A stretch of DNA of 64,000 nt from Vicia villosa (lineage: Eukaryota; Streptophyta; Magnoliopsida; Fabales; Fabaceae). Below the pieces are notes generated by a model. It saw only the letters and a program-made list of their open reading frames with translations. It was not told the origin of the DNA and did not search any database. Shown here piece after piece: positions 1 through 10,838 of this stretch. Position 1 is the stretch's first letter. Each line of letters opens with the position of its first letter. The stretch lies in NCBI RefSeq assembly GCF_029867415.1, contig NW_026705763.1:1-64000 (forward strand), given 5' to 3'. The position numbers and the translations under genes are program-made.

Positions 1-977
1 GATAACAAAGCGATAAACGATAAACCAATTATGTCGATCCTTTGAATCTTCTTCCCCCTTAATCTTGAGCCAGATCAAGGTTATCCAAGAGCTTCACTTT
101 GATTCCCTTCTGCAGTGTCTTGATTCCTTGAACTCCCCGTTCCTCAATCGTTACACTCAGCCGAATCCTCAATGAACGCCTCTTGATAAAAACCCCCAAG
201 AACCACCCGTCGTGGAGGACAAAACCCGCAGATTTTATTCACCAACAAACCCCACAAACCTTCACCCACTAGGAATCTTCAATTCCGTTCCATGGACGTT
301 ATCGAACTCATCACTAACCCGCAACGCAAGAATGATTATGTGTAATTGTGTTGGAGATGATGAAGAACGAAGATGAGAAGCGTTTGTGTATCTTTCAGTC
401 GTTGGTGTTCCTTGAATAATTACCCTTGTACAATATATATGATTGCATAACAGTTAGAACCAAGAAAAACTGATTTTTGAACTTTCTTGATCAGTTAGGT
501 CGACCACTTGTAGTGCTTAGGTCGACCTAACAGAGCTTGCAGAATTTTGCTCCCAGTTAGGTCGACCTGTTGAAGGAGTAGGTCGACCAGAATCCTCTTC
601 TGATGCATTCTGGGGACATTTTCACAGATTAGGTCGACCTAGTTGATGTGTAGGTCTACCTAACAGGCTGGTATGTAGAATTCATCAATTTAGGTCGACC
701 TAAATGATGTGTGAGTCGACCTAGCAGGGACATATGAGTTTTTCTCCATTTTAGGTCGACCTGGGTTGGTGGTAGGTCGACCTAACTGCTGTTTTTCTGC
801 ATTCTTCTTGTTTTGCTTGTGTTGAGGCAACCTATAAACATATAAACATAATGGGTTGACCTATGAGTGATCAATGCTTGCTTTTCTTTAAGTTTTCTGC
901 TTCCGTCTTGTTGTTTGAATGCTTATTTGAGTTTGCCATGAATCAAAAACATCTTTGAGTGTAATCTTGTATTCACA
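1..977 (-). repeat. Sirevirus LTR, right part, cut by window start
   Basis: This stretch matches about 7311-8288 of the complete Sirevirus LTR further along, in the same orientation, and ends at the same LTR terminus (TTCACA at 972-977). It carries about ten copies or near-copies of the palindrome AGGTCGACCT between 495 and 785. LINE coding sequence starts at the next base, so this is the outer end of a solo LTR or of a whole element lying mainly left of the window. It encodes nothing. Confidence 0.85.
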
Positions 978-3621
978 GCTACACATCAAAGAGAGCATCA
1001 TTAAACAGAAATCAAGTCATAAATGGGAAAAAGAAGGTGACAAAAATACTAGGCTATTCCATGCGACATTGAAGGCTAGGAATATGAGCAACTATATTGG
1101 TTCAGTAAAGAACTCTGCCGGATTGATTGTGGACTTGGTGAAAGAAGTAAAAGCAGCTATAAAAGATTATTTTGAAGAAAAATTCAGCAGTCCAAACTTT
1201 CCAAGACCTTGTTTACAAACCCCAATCAATTATAAGTTAACCGAACAAGATAGTTGGAGTTTGGAAGAACCATTCACAAGGGAAGAAATTAGACAAGCAG
1301 TATTTGAAGGCAATGGTGACAAATGCCCAGGGCCAGACGGGTTTAACCTGGATTTCATGAGGAATTGCTGGGATATAGTGGGAGAGGAGATAGTGGTATT
1401 CATCCAGGAATTTCATAAAGGTGGTAAGCTTCCAAAAGCTATAACGGCATCATTTCTAGCCTTGGTCCCGAAATGTGAAAACCCCCTAAGCCTAGCAGAC
1501 TATCGTCCAATTTGTCTGATTACTGGCCTGCTCAAACTTCTTTCTCGAATATTGGCAGCAAGAATGAGGAAGGTTATAGGCAAATTAATATCATTCAACC
1601 AAACGGCATTTGTACCGGGAAGACAGATTTTTGATGGTGTTTTGGTTACAAATGAAATACTAGATTATGCAAAAAGAAACAAGAAGGAGTGTTTGGTTTT
1701 TAAAGCTGACTTTGCACAAGCATACGATTGTGTAGATTGGAATTACTTAAGGTGTATTCTAAGAGGCATGGGTTTTGGTGTGAGATGGATGTGTTGGATG
1801 GAAGTTGTCGTCTTCTCAAGCTCGATGTCAGTTGTAGTTAATGGGAGTCCAACGGCGGACTTTCTAGTGTCGAAAGGTTTAAGGCAGGGAGATCCATTAT
1901 CTCTGTTCCTGTTTACAATCGTGGCAGAAGGCTTGGCATGCTTGATGAGACAAGCAATTCAAAGAGGATTGTACAAGGGGTTTAAGATAAATGAATCAGC
2001 AGAGTATAGTCTCTTGCAATTTGCTGATGATACGATAATATATGGCGATGGCTCGTGGCATAACTTGTGGACTCTTAAGGCCTTATTAAGAGGTTTTGAA
2101 ATAGTATCTGGGCTGTCACTAAACCTTAAAAAAAGTAAGTTATATGGAGTAGGAATTGAGGACTATAGAATGAAGGCTTCTGCATCATTCCTGGGATGCA
2201 AAATTGACATAATCCCTTTTAAATTCTTGGGCTTCACAGTGGGTGGGAATCATAGACAGATAGATTTTTGGAAACCGGTTGTGAAATCACTGAGAGAGAA
2301 ACTATCTTCTTTGAAGGGTAAGTTATTATCAATTGGTGGCAAAGTAACTATGCTTAATAGCATTATCACGAATATGTCGTGCTACCAATTCTCATTTTGT
2401 AAAATCCCAAAGAAGGTGGCAAAAGAAATAATTGCCATACAATGAAATTTTTTGTGGAATGGAGTTGGAGAAAAAAATTCGATTGCATGGATAGCTTGGA
2501 AAGAGGTGTGCAAATCAAAGGAAGAAGGCGGCTTGGGCATTAAACATGTCGTAAGTTTCAACAAGGCTTTATTGTCAAAATGGATTTGGGGAATACTAAA
2601 TGAAGAAAATTCTATGTGGTGTGGTGTGTTGGATGAAAGGTATGGATGTGTGAGCAATAGAATGTGGGGATGCGATGAACCCAAGTCAACAGCAAAGGAA
2701 TCACTATGGTGGAGAGATATCATGGAGTTGTGTGGTGAGGAAGAAGGAGCAATGAAGAAAATCACCTCTAGAATAGGTGATGGACATTACATTTTGTTTT
2801 GGAAAAGTAAATGGATTGGGGCAGATGCTTTGTATCTTCAGTTCCCTGCGTTATTCAATGAAATTAATTTCAAAAATATCTCTGTTTTCAATGTTGGTTT
2901 TTGGAATGGTGATATATGGGAATGGAAGCTTATTCATGGTGAAGAGGTGCTGGGGAGAGAGGCTTCGAGGGAGTACATGTAATTGAAACTATGCATGGTC
3001 GGGATTGGCCCTACTGCCAGTGCCAAGGACCGTCTCATATGGCCGTATGAGAGCTCGAATTGTTTCAGCGTAAAGTCATGTTACAGGATACTCAACCAAA
3101 ATTCTGTTATGTTACCTATGGTTGGTCTAATGGAGAGTCTCAGTCTCAATTGGGGAGCAGCCTTGCCTTCAAAGGTCCAGATTTTCAGTTGGAGGTTGCT
3201 AAGAGATAGGATCCCAACAAGGCGACAACTCCTAAATAGGAAAATTATAACGCACCAACAGGAAGCTAAGTGTGTTTTTTGTGATATGCAGATTGAAGAC
3301 ACTGTGCATATATTTTTGCAGTGTACTATGCTAATGTCATTGAAGAGGAGAGTATTTTCGTGGATAGAAATTCAAATGCCTGCTGTAGAAGATTGCGGCG
3401 AATTTTTGTTGTATTGGACTGAGCAATTACAGGGTACCATGAAGAACAATATAGCTGCAGCCATATGGTTAACATTTTGTTGGTGCATTTGGAAGGTAAG
3501 AAATGACATTATCTTCAACAATGCAAAGCTGGACCTAGATGAATTATATTACATGATTTTATGGTATTCTTGGTGGTGGTTAGCATCAACTTCAAACCTT
3601 AAGTGTAATTTCTATGAGTAG
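978..3621 (+). pseudogene. LINE ORF2 fragment: reverse transcriptase and C-terminal zinc-binding domain
   Basis: ORF2 of plant L1-type elements copies element RNA at nicked target DNA. One frame runs the whole length, broken by TGA at 2443-2445 and TAA at 2980-2982. In order it holds the linker typical before the RT (KWEKEGDKNTRLFH), the RT core with KADFAQAYDCVDW (about 1700-1740), QGDPLS (about 1886), the catalytic FADD (2020-2031), and a zf-RVT-like region with CVFC (3271-3282) followed by a downstream H and C. The apurinic endonuclease expected upstream is missing. There are no frameshifts, only two point stops, so the copy is fairly young but dead. The RT family assignment is firm. Confidence 0.9.
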
Positions 3622-3751
3622 TTTAAAAACCCTCTTTTAAGTGCACGTTGTTAGATTCCTTGTAGAATAGATTTACTTCCTTTCTTGTATAAGGGTTGGT
3701 GTACCCCTAGTACTCCTAATCATAATACAAGAGTTGCTTATGAAAAAAAAA
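978..3751 (+). mobile_element. LINE (L1-type non-LTR retrotransposon), 3' part
   Basis: The body holds ORF2 from just upstream of the reverse transcriptase domain to its end, a short 3' UTR (3622-3742) and an A tail of nine bases (3743-3751). The endonuclease domain and ORF1 are absent. The sequence starts exactly where a Sirevirus LTR ends, and the reading frame is open right up to that edge. The missing 5' part may therefore lie beyond the Sirevirus, outside the window, rather than having been lost by 5' truncation during insertion. Confidence 0.85.
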
Positions 3752-3942
3752 TCTTATTTTTTAGGGTTATAAGTCAAACAATATACATATCCTATTATCA
3801 AGGATAAAAAATAATGTACTTTTATTTTGCAGCATCCCCACATATGGTCCACATCTTTCATGGTTCAAATAATATCCTATTATGAAGTACCATTACATAT
3901 ATTAATATATACATGGAGTCCAAATATGAACTTTACATGTTA
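3752..3942. other. Unassigned AT-rich spacer
   Basis: Sequence between the LINE A tail and the Helitron-like terminus. I see no ORF, repeat or RNA gene here. Confidence 0.5.
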
Positions 3943-3970
3943 CTAGATCTATGACCCGTGCGTTGCACGG
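3943..3970 (-). mobile_element. Helitron-like 3' terminus
   Basis: Read on the minus strand, the sequence has a hairpin CCGTGC-AAC-GCACGG (3956-3970), then ten bases, then CTAG (3946-3943), followed by T (3942). Helitrons end in a short GC-rich hairpin a few bases before CTRR and insert between A and T, so all three marks fit. The element would extend rightward from 3943 into the AT-rich DNA. I could not find the matching 5' TC end, and no Rep/helicase is visible, so any element is non-autonomous or incomplete. Confidence 0.55.
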
Positions 3971-4584
3971 ATTTGATTAAAAAATTATCTTAATAATTTA
4001 TATATAATAATTATATCATAGGATGAAACGTATTCTTAAAATTATATAAAATATGTATTAAATTTTAAAAATATGAGATTTCCTAATAATGCAATATTAT
4101 AAAAAATGTTATATTAAATTATTTGTAGATAATATTCATTTTATTTATAATACATATGAGAGTAGATCAATCTAAATTTCAATTATTCTTTTATTCAATA
4201 TGAAGTCTAAAAAAAGTTTTACATCATATATTCTATAAATATTTAAAAAAAATTATATTATATCTTATCATATTGATTTTTTCTCGGTGTTCTTATGCTA
4301 ATCTGGTAACTTCATTCATATTTTCATGATTTTTTAGTTTGTTTATTGTAGTGGAAGAGGTATGTTGTGACATGGTTAAAGGATGTTAATTTCACAGGGT
4401 ATAGAAAACTATTATTTATTTTGGGTTAAATCATTTCAATAAATTAATTATTTTCACTTTAATAATTAAATTAAAGAAAAAAGAAATTTTGAAAATAAAA
4501 TGAAACTTTAAAGAAATTTATTTTTAAATTTTAAAGGCTTTATGATTCTAAAATTTATTAATATAAGTTATTAAATTTTTAACG
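3971..4584. other. AT-rich non-coding DNA, possible Helitron body
   Basis: Very AT-rich sequence directly inside the Helitron-like end. No ORF, RNA gene or clear repeat is recognised. It may be the 3' body of a non-autonomous Helitron. Confidence 0.4.
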
Positions 4585-5480
4585 AAGCTATCTTAATTTT
4601 TTTCATTAAATAGTAATATTTTAATTCTTAAACATACTTTTATGATTACAAAAATTGTAGATTAGTCCTAATGTTTCTCATAGATTAAAAGAAATAAATA
4701 AATTATTCATAATACATATTATTTATATATTATAATAAATCAAATACATTATCATTAGATAACTTTTTAAATAATATTCAGAGTTTAATAACTTAAAACC
4801 AAATCGATTATGACTTACAACAAAAAATATTTTTGCAATTTTATTTTTAGTAAATAATTATGTAATTTAAAAGGGTATATAGCGATGGTTAATAAGTATT
4901 ATCATATTAATAACAATAATAATAATAATTTAAAAATAATAAAATTAAAATAAAAAATATAACTTATATGATTCAATTGATATGTAAAATAAAATAGAAA
5001 ACATATCTATAATTTATATAAAAAGACTATGATGTGTAACAAAAGCCAATTTCTTTTTTTGGTTATAAAGCTTTAAAAAAGAGAGAGAGAGAGAGAGAGA
5101 AAAACTATAAACATAATCATAGAAAGTGGAAGGACACTGTTAGAATATGCAAATACATACCTATTAGATAATCTAATATGACAATCACTAAAATTACATT
5201 AATATGTCATACTTTACGATTATAACAAACTATTATTATAGTTTTAAAACTTTGATGCTCCAAATGATTGTAAGAGTTGTATGTTTCAATTTTGATTATA
5301 AGATTATTGTTGTAGGGGTTGGGGCTAATTAGAGTCTCATTCAAATTGCAAAACCTACAAAATCATAATTAAGAAAATTATATTACACAATATGAATATG
5401 ACTATGAAATGAATTTCAATACGATCAAAATAATATTTATGAAATAAAGTCAATATAATCAAAATAATAAAATTAAATTT
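4585..5480. repeat. Local AT-rich duplication, block A
   Basis: Its first 150 bases recur at about 6575-6715, just before the Sirevirus. The part from about 4740 recurs at about 5700 (block B) and about 14155 (block C). It contains a (GA)n run at 5082-5100 also found in block C near 14503, and ends in AATTAAATTT, where blocks B and C carry on differently. It is non-coding. Confidence 0.7.
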
Positions 5481-5482
5481 TT

Positions 5483-5695
5483 AGGAGGTGGAGGTGGTTC
5501 AACTCGTGGACCTGGTGTACTTGTGCTGCTTTGCGCTCAGTTCCCTGAATGGTTACTTCCTTTCTCTGTATCAATAGGAGAAGATGTTTTTCCATGTTTC
5601 GCCGGATGTAGCGACGCCTTTTTTGGCCGCCCCCGTCCTTTGCCACTCATGGTAAGGAAACCCTAGCAGAGCTAACTTCAAACCTTCTTTGCAGT
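5483..5695 (-). other. GC-richer insert between duplicated AT-rich blocks
   Basis: About 213 bases of clearly higher GC content separate blocks A and B. On the minus strand it reads like a 5' UTR (with CTAGGGTTTCC) leading into an ATG and a short basic ORF. Its sharp edges coincide with the ends of the flanking duplicates, so it looks like an inserted or captured fragment. Confidence 0.5.
5537..5650 (-). pseudogene. Short basic ORF fragment with AT-hook-like start
   Basis: A 37-codon minus-strand ORF runs from the ATG at 5650-5648 to a TGA at 5539-5537. It begins MSGKGRGRPKK, where GRGRP resembles an AT-hook core. Proteins starting this way occur among plant nuclear proteins and some retroelement first ORFs, so I cannot assign a family. 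It lies inside the GC-rich insert, with a leader-like sequence upstream. It is probably the truncated 5' end of a longer coding sequence carried here by a transposon, and is too short to be functional with confidence. Confidence 0.35.
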
Positions 5696-6560
5696 TAAAA
5701 TACTTTATCATTATATAACTTTTAAAATAATATTCAGAGTTTAATAACTTACAACTAAATCGATTATGACTTACAACAAATATTTATTTTGCAATTTTAT
5801 TTTTAGTAAATAATTATGTAACTTAAAAGGATATATAGCGATAGTTAATAACAACAATAATAATAATAATAATAATTTAAAAATAATAAAATAAAAATAA
5901 AAAATATAACTTATAGGATTCAATTGATATGTAAAATAAAATAGAAAATTACCTATAATTTATATTAAAACTGTGTATTATATGAATGAGAGTAATTAAA
6001 TACGAGTAATTTCTATTTTATATTTTAAAAAATACGAGTAATTAAAACTGTGTATTATATATGTAAAGTATTTTTATATTATTTATTTTTTAAAAATTAT
6101 TTGTAACTATATTATCTTTTTATTTTGAGTGAAAAAATTATATTATACAATATGAATATGACTATAAAATGAATTTCAATACGATCAAAATAATATTTAT
6201 GAAATAAAGTCAATATAATCAAAATAATATAATTAAATTTATAGAGAAAAATATGGGCATGAAATTGATTTGAATAAAGGTAAAAAAAAGATGAAACCTT
6301 CCAAGAGCTTTTGGATTAGATAAAGATAAAAAATTATTCTAAAATATACTTGTGAGGAAGAAAGAGGAAATGATTATATATTTAAGGAAAAGTGGGACAC
6401 ATTCATTGAATTAAAAATAATAAATTGATATTAAACAGACCCTTTCATACGACTCTTCATTCTTAAAACACTAATTTTTGCCGTAATTAAAAAGATAAAA
6501 CTAAAAATTGTAAAACCGTTATTGGAAACTTTATTAATAGCAATAAAAAAGAATATTGTT
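5696..6560. repeat. Local AT-rich duplication, block B
   Basis: The start (about 5700-5960) matches 4740-5000 and 14155-14420. The later part (about 6130-6560) matches 14750-15290. It lacks the 320-base middle part, with its (GA)n run, that blocks A and C share. No coding potential is seen. Confidence 0.7.
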
Positions 6561-6707
6561 TGTAGATTTTTAACGAAGTATCTTATTTTTTTCATTAAAT
6601 ATTGATATATTAATTCTTAAATATACTCTTATGATTAAAAAGATTGTAGATTAGTTCTCATGTTTCTCATAGATTAAACGAAATAAATTAATTATTCATA
6701 ATACATA

Positions 6708-6747
<40 letters not shown>
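6561..6747. repeat. Block C, left piece, ending in (TA)n
   Basis: It matches 4585-4735 and ends in a TA microsatellite (about 6714-6747) that was the target of the Sirevirus insertion. The block resumes on the other side at about 14123. Confidence 0.7.
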
Positions 6748-6751
<4 letters not shown>

Positions 6752-8288
6752 AGACGGTGGCCTTAGGATCTAGAGGGGGGTGAATAGATCTTACACAGTT
6801 TTGCGGAATTAATTGAACTTTAAGCAGAAGTGATTCTGAATCGACTCGCGTCTATTCCGAACCACTATTGAAACGATTGTATATGTGTTAAAACCACTAA
6901 CCCGCTTGGGATAAACGATAAGAGAATACACTATAGAATCAATACGTCGCTCTATTGAAAATCAATTAACTTCTTATATGATGAACGACGTTTGCAATGC
7001 AGTAATAGTGAAAGAAGCAAAAACACAAACACTTGGTGATAATGATCAAATTGATGGTGATTCAATGTGTGATGGATTGTGATGTTTATATAAGTTCTTA
7101 ATTCACAATCTTAACACTCGAATCGTTGATCAATTTGCTATTATAACCAAATATGAACAGAACGTAAATGAAAAGGTAAAAGCGACAAGAACACGATATT
7201 TGTTTAGGCAGTTCGTCGATCGTCCTCGCTACGACCACGTCTGCCCCCAATTCCAAATTGAAATTGGGAAATCTTCCATTAATGTTGAAAGCAGTTTATA
7301 CAAAGAAGAAAGCAAAGCGATAAACAATAAACCGAATTTGTCGATCCTTTGAATCTTCTTCCCCCTTAATCTTGAACCAGATCAAGGTGATCCAAGAGCT
7401 TCACTTGATCCCTTTTCTGCAGTGTCTTGAATTGCCTTGAACCCTTGTTCTTCAATCTTCACACTCAGATGGATCCTCGATGAAACCTCTTGATAAAAAC
7501 CCCCAAGAAACACCTATCTTGGAGGACAAAACCCTCGGATTTTATTCACCAAAAACCCCACAAATCTTCACCCACTACGAATCTTCAATTCCGTTCCATG
7601 GACGTTATCGAACTCGATCACTAACCCTCAATGCAAAAATGATTATGTGTAATTGTGTTGGAGATGACGAAGAACGAAGATGAGAAGCCTTTGTGTATCT
7701 TTCAGTCGTTGGTATTGTTTTCAATAATTGAACCTTGGACAATATATATGAGAGCTTTTCAGTTGATGCAGAGAAAACCAGAAATTTTGACAGTTTTGAT
7801 CATATAGGTCGACCTAATTTAGGGCTGGGTCGACCTAACAGAGCTGCATATCCTTTGGAAGTCAGTTTTGATCAGATAGGTCGACCTAACAGAGCTGCAT
7901 ATCTTTTGGATGTCACTTGTTCCCAGTTAGGTCGACCTGTCAAAGAGGTAGGTCGACCAGAATCCACTTCAGATGCGTTTTGGGGAAATTTTCTCAGAAT
8001 AGGTCGACCTAGTTGTTGTGTAGGTCGACCTAGCAGAATGATATGTAAATTTCTTCATTTTAGGTCGACCTGTGTTGGGAGTAGGTCGACCTAACTGCTG
8101 ATTTTCTGAGTTCCTCTTATTTTGCTTGTGTTGAGTCGACCTGTGTGCATAGTAGGTCGACATGCTCTGTTATGAGAGACCAAAGCTTGCTTTTCTTTGA
8201 GTTCTTCTGCTTGTACCTTGTTGCTTGAATGCTTGTTGAGTTTGCCATGAATCAAAAACATCTTTGTGAGTGTGATCTTGTATTCACA
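6748..8288 (-). repeat. Sirevirus 3' LTR
   Basis: 1541 bp, running from TGTTAGA to TTCACA on the plus strand. It has eleven copies or near-copies of AGGTCGACCT between 7800 and 8165. Compared with the other LTR it has an extra roughly 51-bp tandem copy around 7822-7915, which includes a palindrome. ORFs in it are chance products of the LTR repeats. Confidence 0.93.
7085..7092 (-). promoter_or_regulatory. TATA box of Sirevirus 3' LTR
   Basis: TATATAAA on the minus strand, in a conserved position in both LTRs. It is the likely core promoter for element RNA, though in this 3' LTR it would fire outward. Confidence 0.5.
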
Positions 8289-8440
8289 TACTCCCCCTTT
8301 TTGATGATGGCAAACCGGTAGTAGAAGCATTGGCAATAAGTGGTAAAAGCTCCCCCGTAGCTCCCCCGTACACTCAGCATCTATTTACTCAGCTGAGCTC
8401 CCCCGTACACTCAGCATCTATCTCCCCCTTTGACAACATC
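8289..8440 (-). promoter_or_regulatory. Sirevirus polypurine tract and repeated PPT-like motifs
   Basis: On the minus strand AAAAAGGGGGAGTA touches the 3' LTR and would prime plus-strand DNA synthesis. Further GGGGGAG copies lie near 8350, 8361, 8398 and 8431. Multiple PPT copies before the 3' LTR are a reported Sirevirus hallmark. Confidence 0.8.
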
Positions 8441-8847
8441 AAAAGAGATACTAGAAAAACAGAAGAGAAGAGTAACGAGAGAAACATAGATAAAATGCTA
8501 GCATTCATAGTATAGTAGATAAAAGGTAGATAGTGATAGCATGAGAGCCAAATATGTTTAAAGGTGTATTAAAGATGAGACACATATATGGGCAAGAGAG
8601 ATATATGTATGAAGTCACTATAAGCATGTTAATTGATAGCATATTATTGTATCAATAATATTTTTGGAAGTGAACAACAATTACGTTACTGCTTTCTCAA
8701 TATGTAGGTGTCAACTTTAGTGGCAGCCTTTAGTCAATGTGGAATGACGCCTGGCTTGATGATGAACTACCTTTACGCTAAGAGAAATGTTAGCAGAAAA
8801 ATATATATATAAAGTAAAGGAATAATATTAAGAGAGAACAAACGTAA
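8441..8847 (-). other. Sirevirus 3' untranslated region
   Basis: Non-coding stretch between the end of RNaseH and the polypurine motifs. I see no ORF or RNA gene. Confidence 0.6.
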
Positions 8848-10643
8848 TTAGCCCAAATTAGAGATATCGAGTATCCCTAATTCCCTACAGATGTTGAAGT
8901 ATTGCTCCGTTGCTAGAGGTTTGGTGAAGATGTCAGCTAGTTGCTTCTTGCTTTCTACATGTTCAAATGTAACGTCTCCTTTCTCTACATGATCTCGTAG
9001 AAAGTGATGTCTTATTTCAATATGCTTGGTACGTGAGTGTAAGACAGGATTTTTACTCAAGTTTATGGCACTTGTGTTGTCGCACATGATAGGTATGCGA
9101 TCAAGCTTAATACCAAAGTCAAGAAGTTGTTGCTTGAGCCATAATATTTGTGCACAGCAGCTTCCAGCAGCTACATATTCTGCCTCAGCAGTAGATAATG
9201 CAACCCATACTTGTTTCTTGCTATGCCAACTTATCAATGAATTTGAGAATAGATGACATGTTCCACTGGTGCTTTTTCTATCGGATTTGCAGCCAGCAAA
9301 ATCTGAATCGGAGAATCCTACCAAGTGGCACTCATTTCCCTTTGGATACCATAGGCCATATGTAGTAGTTCCACGTAAGTATCGCAGAATTCTTTTGACA
9401 GCTTTTAAGTGAGATTCTTTTGGACAAGATTGATATCTTGCACACATACACACACTAAACATAATGTCTGGTCTTGAGGCAGTAAGATACAATAGTGAAC
9501 CTATCATACCTCGGTATAATTTCACGTCAACCTCTTTACCTTTCTCATCTTTGTCTAGATTAGTATTTGTTGCCATAGGTGTGTCAATTTCCTTTGCTTC
9601 ACTCATTCCAAATCATTTGAGCAGCTCCGTACAGTATTTAGTTTGATTCACAAACGTTCCATGACTGAGTTGCTTGATTTGTAGGCCAAGGAAGAAATTT
9701 AGCTCACCCATGAGACTCATCTCAAATTCACTCTGCATAAGCTTAGAAAAGTCTTTGACAAGTTTTGCATTAGTGGACCCAAATATAATATCATCTACAT
9801 AAATTTGGACTAAGAGAATATCTTTATCTTTTCTTTTAATAAAGAGAGTAGTGTCAACTTTACCCCTAGAGTACCCTTGACTAAGAAGAAATTTGCTCAA
9901 ACGTTCGTACCAAGCCCGAGGGGCTTGTTTAAGACCGTATAGAGCACGTTTCAGCTTATAGACATGAGTTAGATACATGTAATTCTTAAATCCGGGTGGC
10001 TGAGCAACATAGACTTCTTCATTTATATAGCCATTTAGAAAGGCACTTTTAACATCCATTTGGAATAGTTTGAAGTCTTTAGAACAAGCATAAGCAAGTA
10101 AGAGACGAATAGCTTCGAGACGTGCTACAGGAGCGTATGTCTCTTCATAATCAATACCTTCCTCTTGATTATAACCTTGGGCAACTAATCTAGCTTTGTT
10201 TCTAGTAATAACGCCGTTTTCATCAAGTTTGTTACGAAAAACCCATCTAGTGCCTATTACTTGATGATCTCCCGGATGAGGGACTAAGTCCCAAACATCA
10301 TTCCGTTTAAATTGGTTTAATTCTTCTTGCATGGCCATTAGCCAATGCTCATCAAGTAATGCATCCTTAGCGTTTTTCGGCTCAACTTGTGAAACAAAAG
10401 CAAAATGATGACAGAAGTTACTTATCTTTGAGCGTGTTGTAACGCCCCTTGAGATGTCTCCTATTATATTGTCAATTGGATGGTCTTTCACATTTGTCCA
10501 GGCCTTGGGAAGTTCTTCATTGTTTGAGATGCTTTCTTTTTCATTTTCATCGTGAGACTCATCTTTCTCTCTCTCAGCATCTTTCTTAACAATACTTTCA
10601 TTCTCGTCTTCCTTATCCTTGACAATGTCTTTAGTGGATGGAC
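8848..10643 (-). pseudogene. Sirevirus pol: reverse transcriptase and RNase H, broken
   Basis: RT and RNase H copy the element RNA into DNA in virus-like particles. The frame is open from the internal deletion edge (about 10643) through the RT ([34 protein letters not shown], catalytic YVDD at 9790-9801) into RNase H (STAEAEYVA) and ends with the usual ADIFTKPL tail before the stop at 8848. One in-frame TGA at 9615-9613 lies between RT and RNase H. The context suggests an original CGA, the usual result of methyl-CpG decay. The integrase that should precede the RT is absent. Confidence in family is high; the product would be non-functional. Confidence 0.92.
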
Positions 10644-10838
10644 ACTTCCTTTACCAAGTATGGCTCCCCTACTGTTATCTCCATAGGTGACATACCCCTT
10701 TTTCTTTGCTTGAAACTCAACGAAAAGAGATAGGTCTCCAGTCATGTGTCTTGAACATCCGCTATCAAGGAACCACAACCTTTCGGCAATGTCAAGACAC
10801 TTTTCCTGCAAGATTAATTTAGAGAGGGAGGTCCCCAA
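10644..10838 (-). pseudogene. Sirevirus protease, N-terminal remnant at the deletion edge
   Basis: This frame contains the retropepsin active-site region LDSGCSRHMTGD and then GAILGKGSV. Copia protease should continue from here into the integrase. Instead, after about 10643 the sequence jumps to the region before the RT, which is read here in the wrong frame. The remnant overlaps the end of gag and is offset from it by a frameshift. The missing part should be well over 1 kb: the rest of the protease and the whole integrase. Confidence 0.85.

Noticed and set aside
7735..8094. ORFs of 102-119 codons in the Sirevirus LTRs
   Set aside because: They translate the repeated palindrome (IGRPN/GRP units), contain the LTR polymorphism and match no family.
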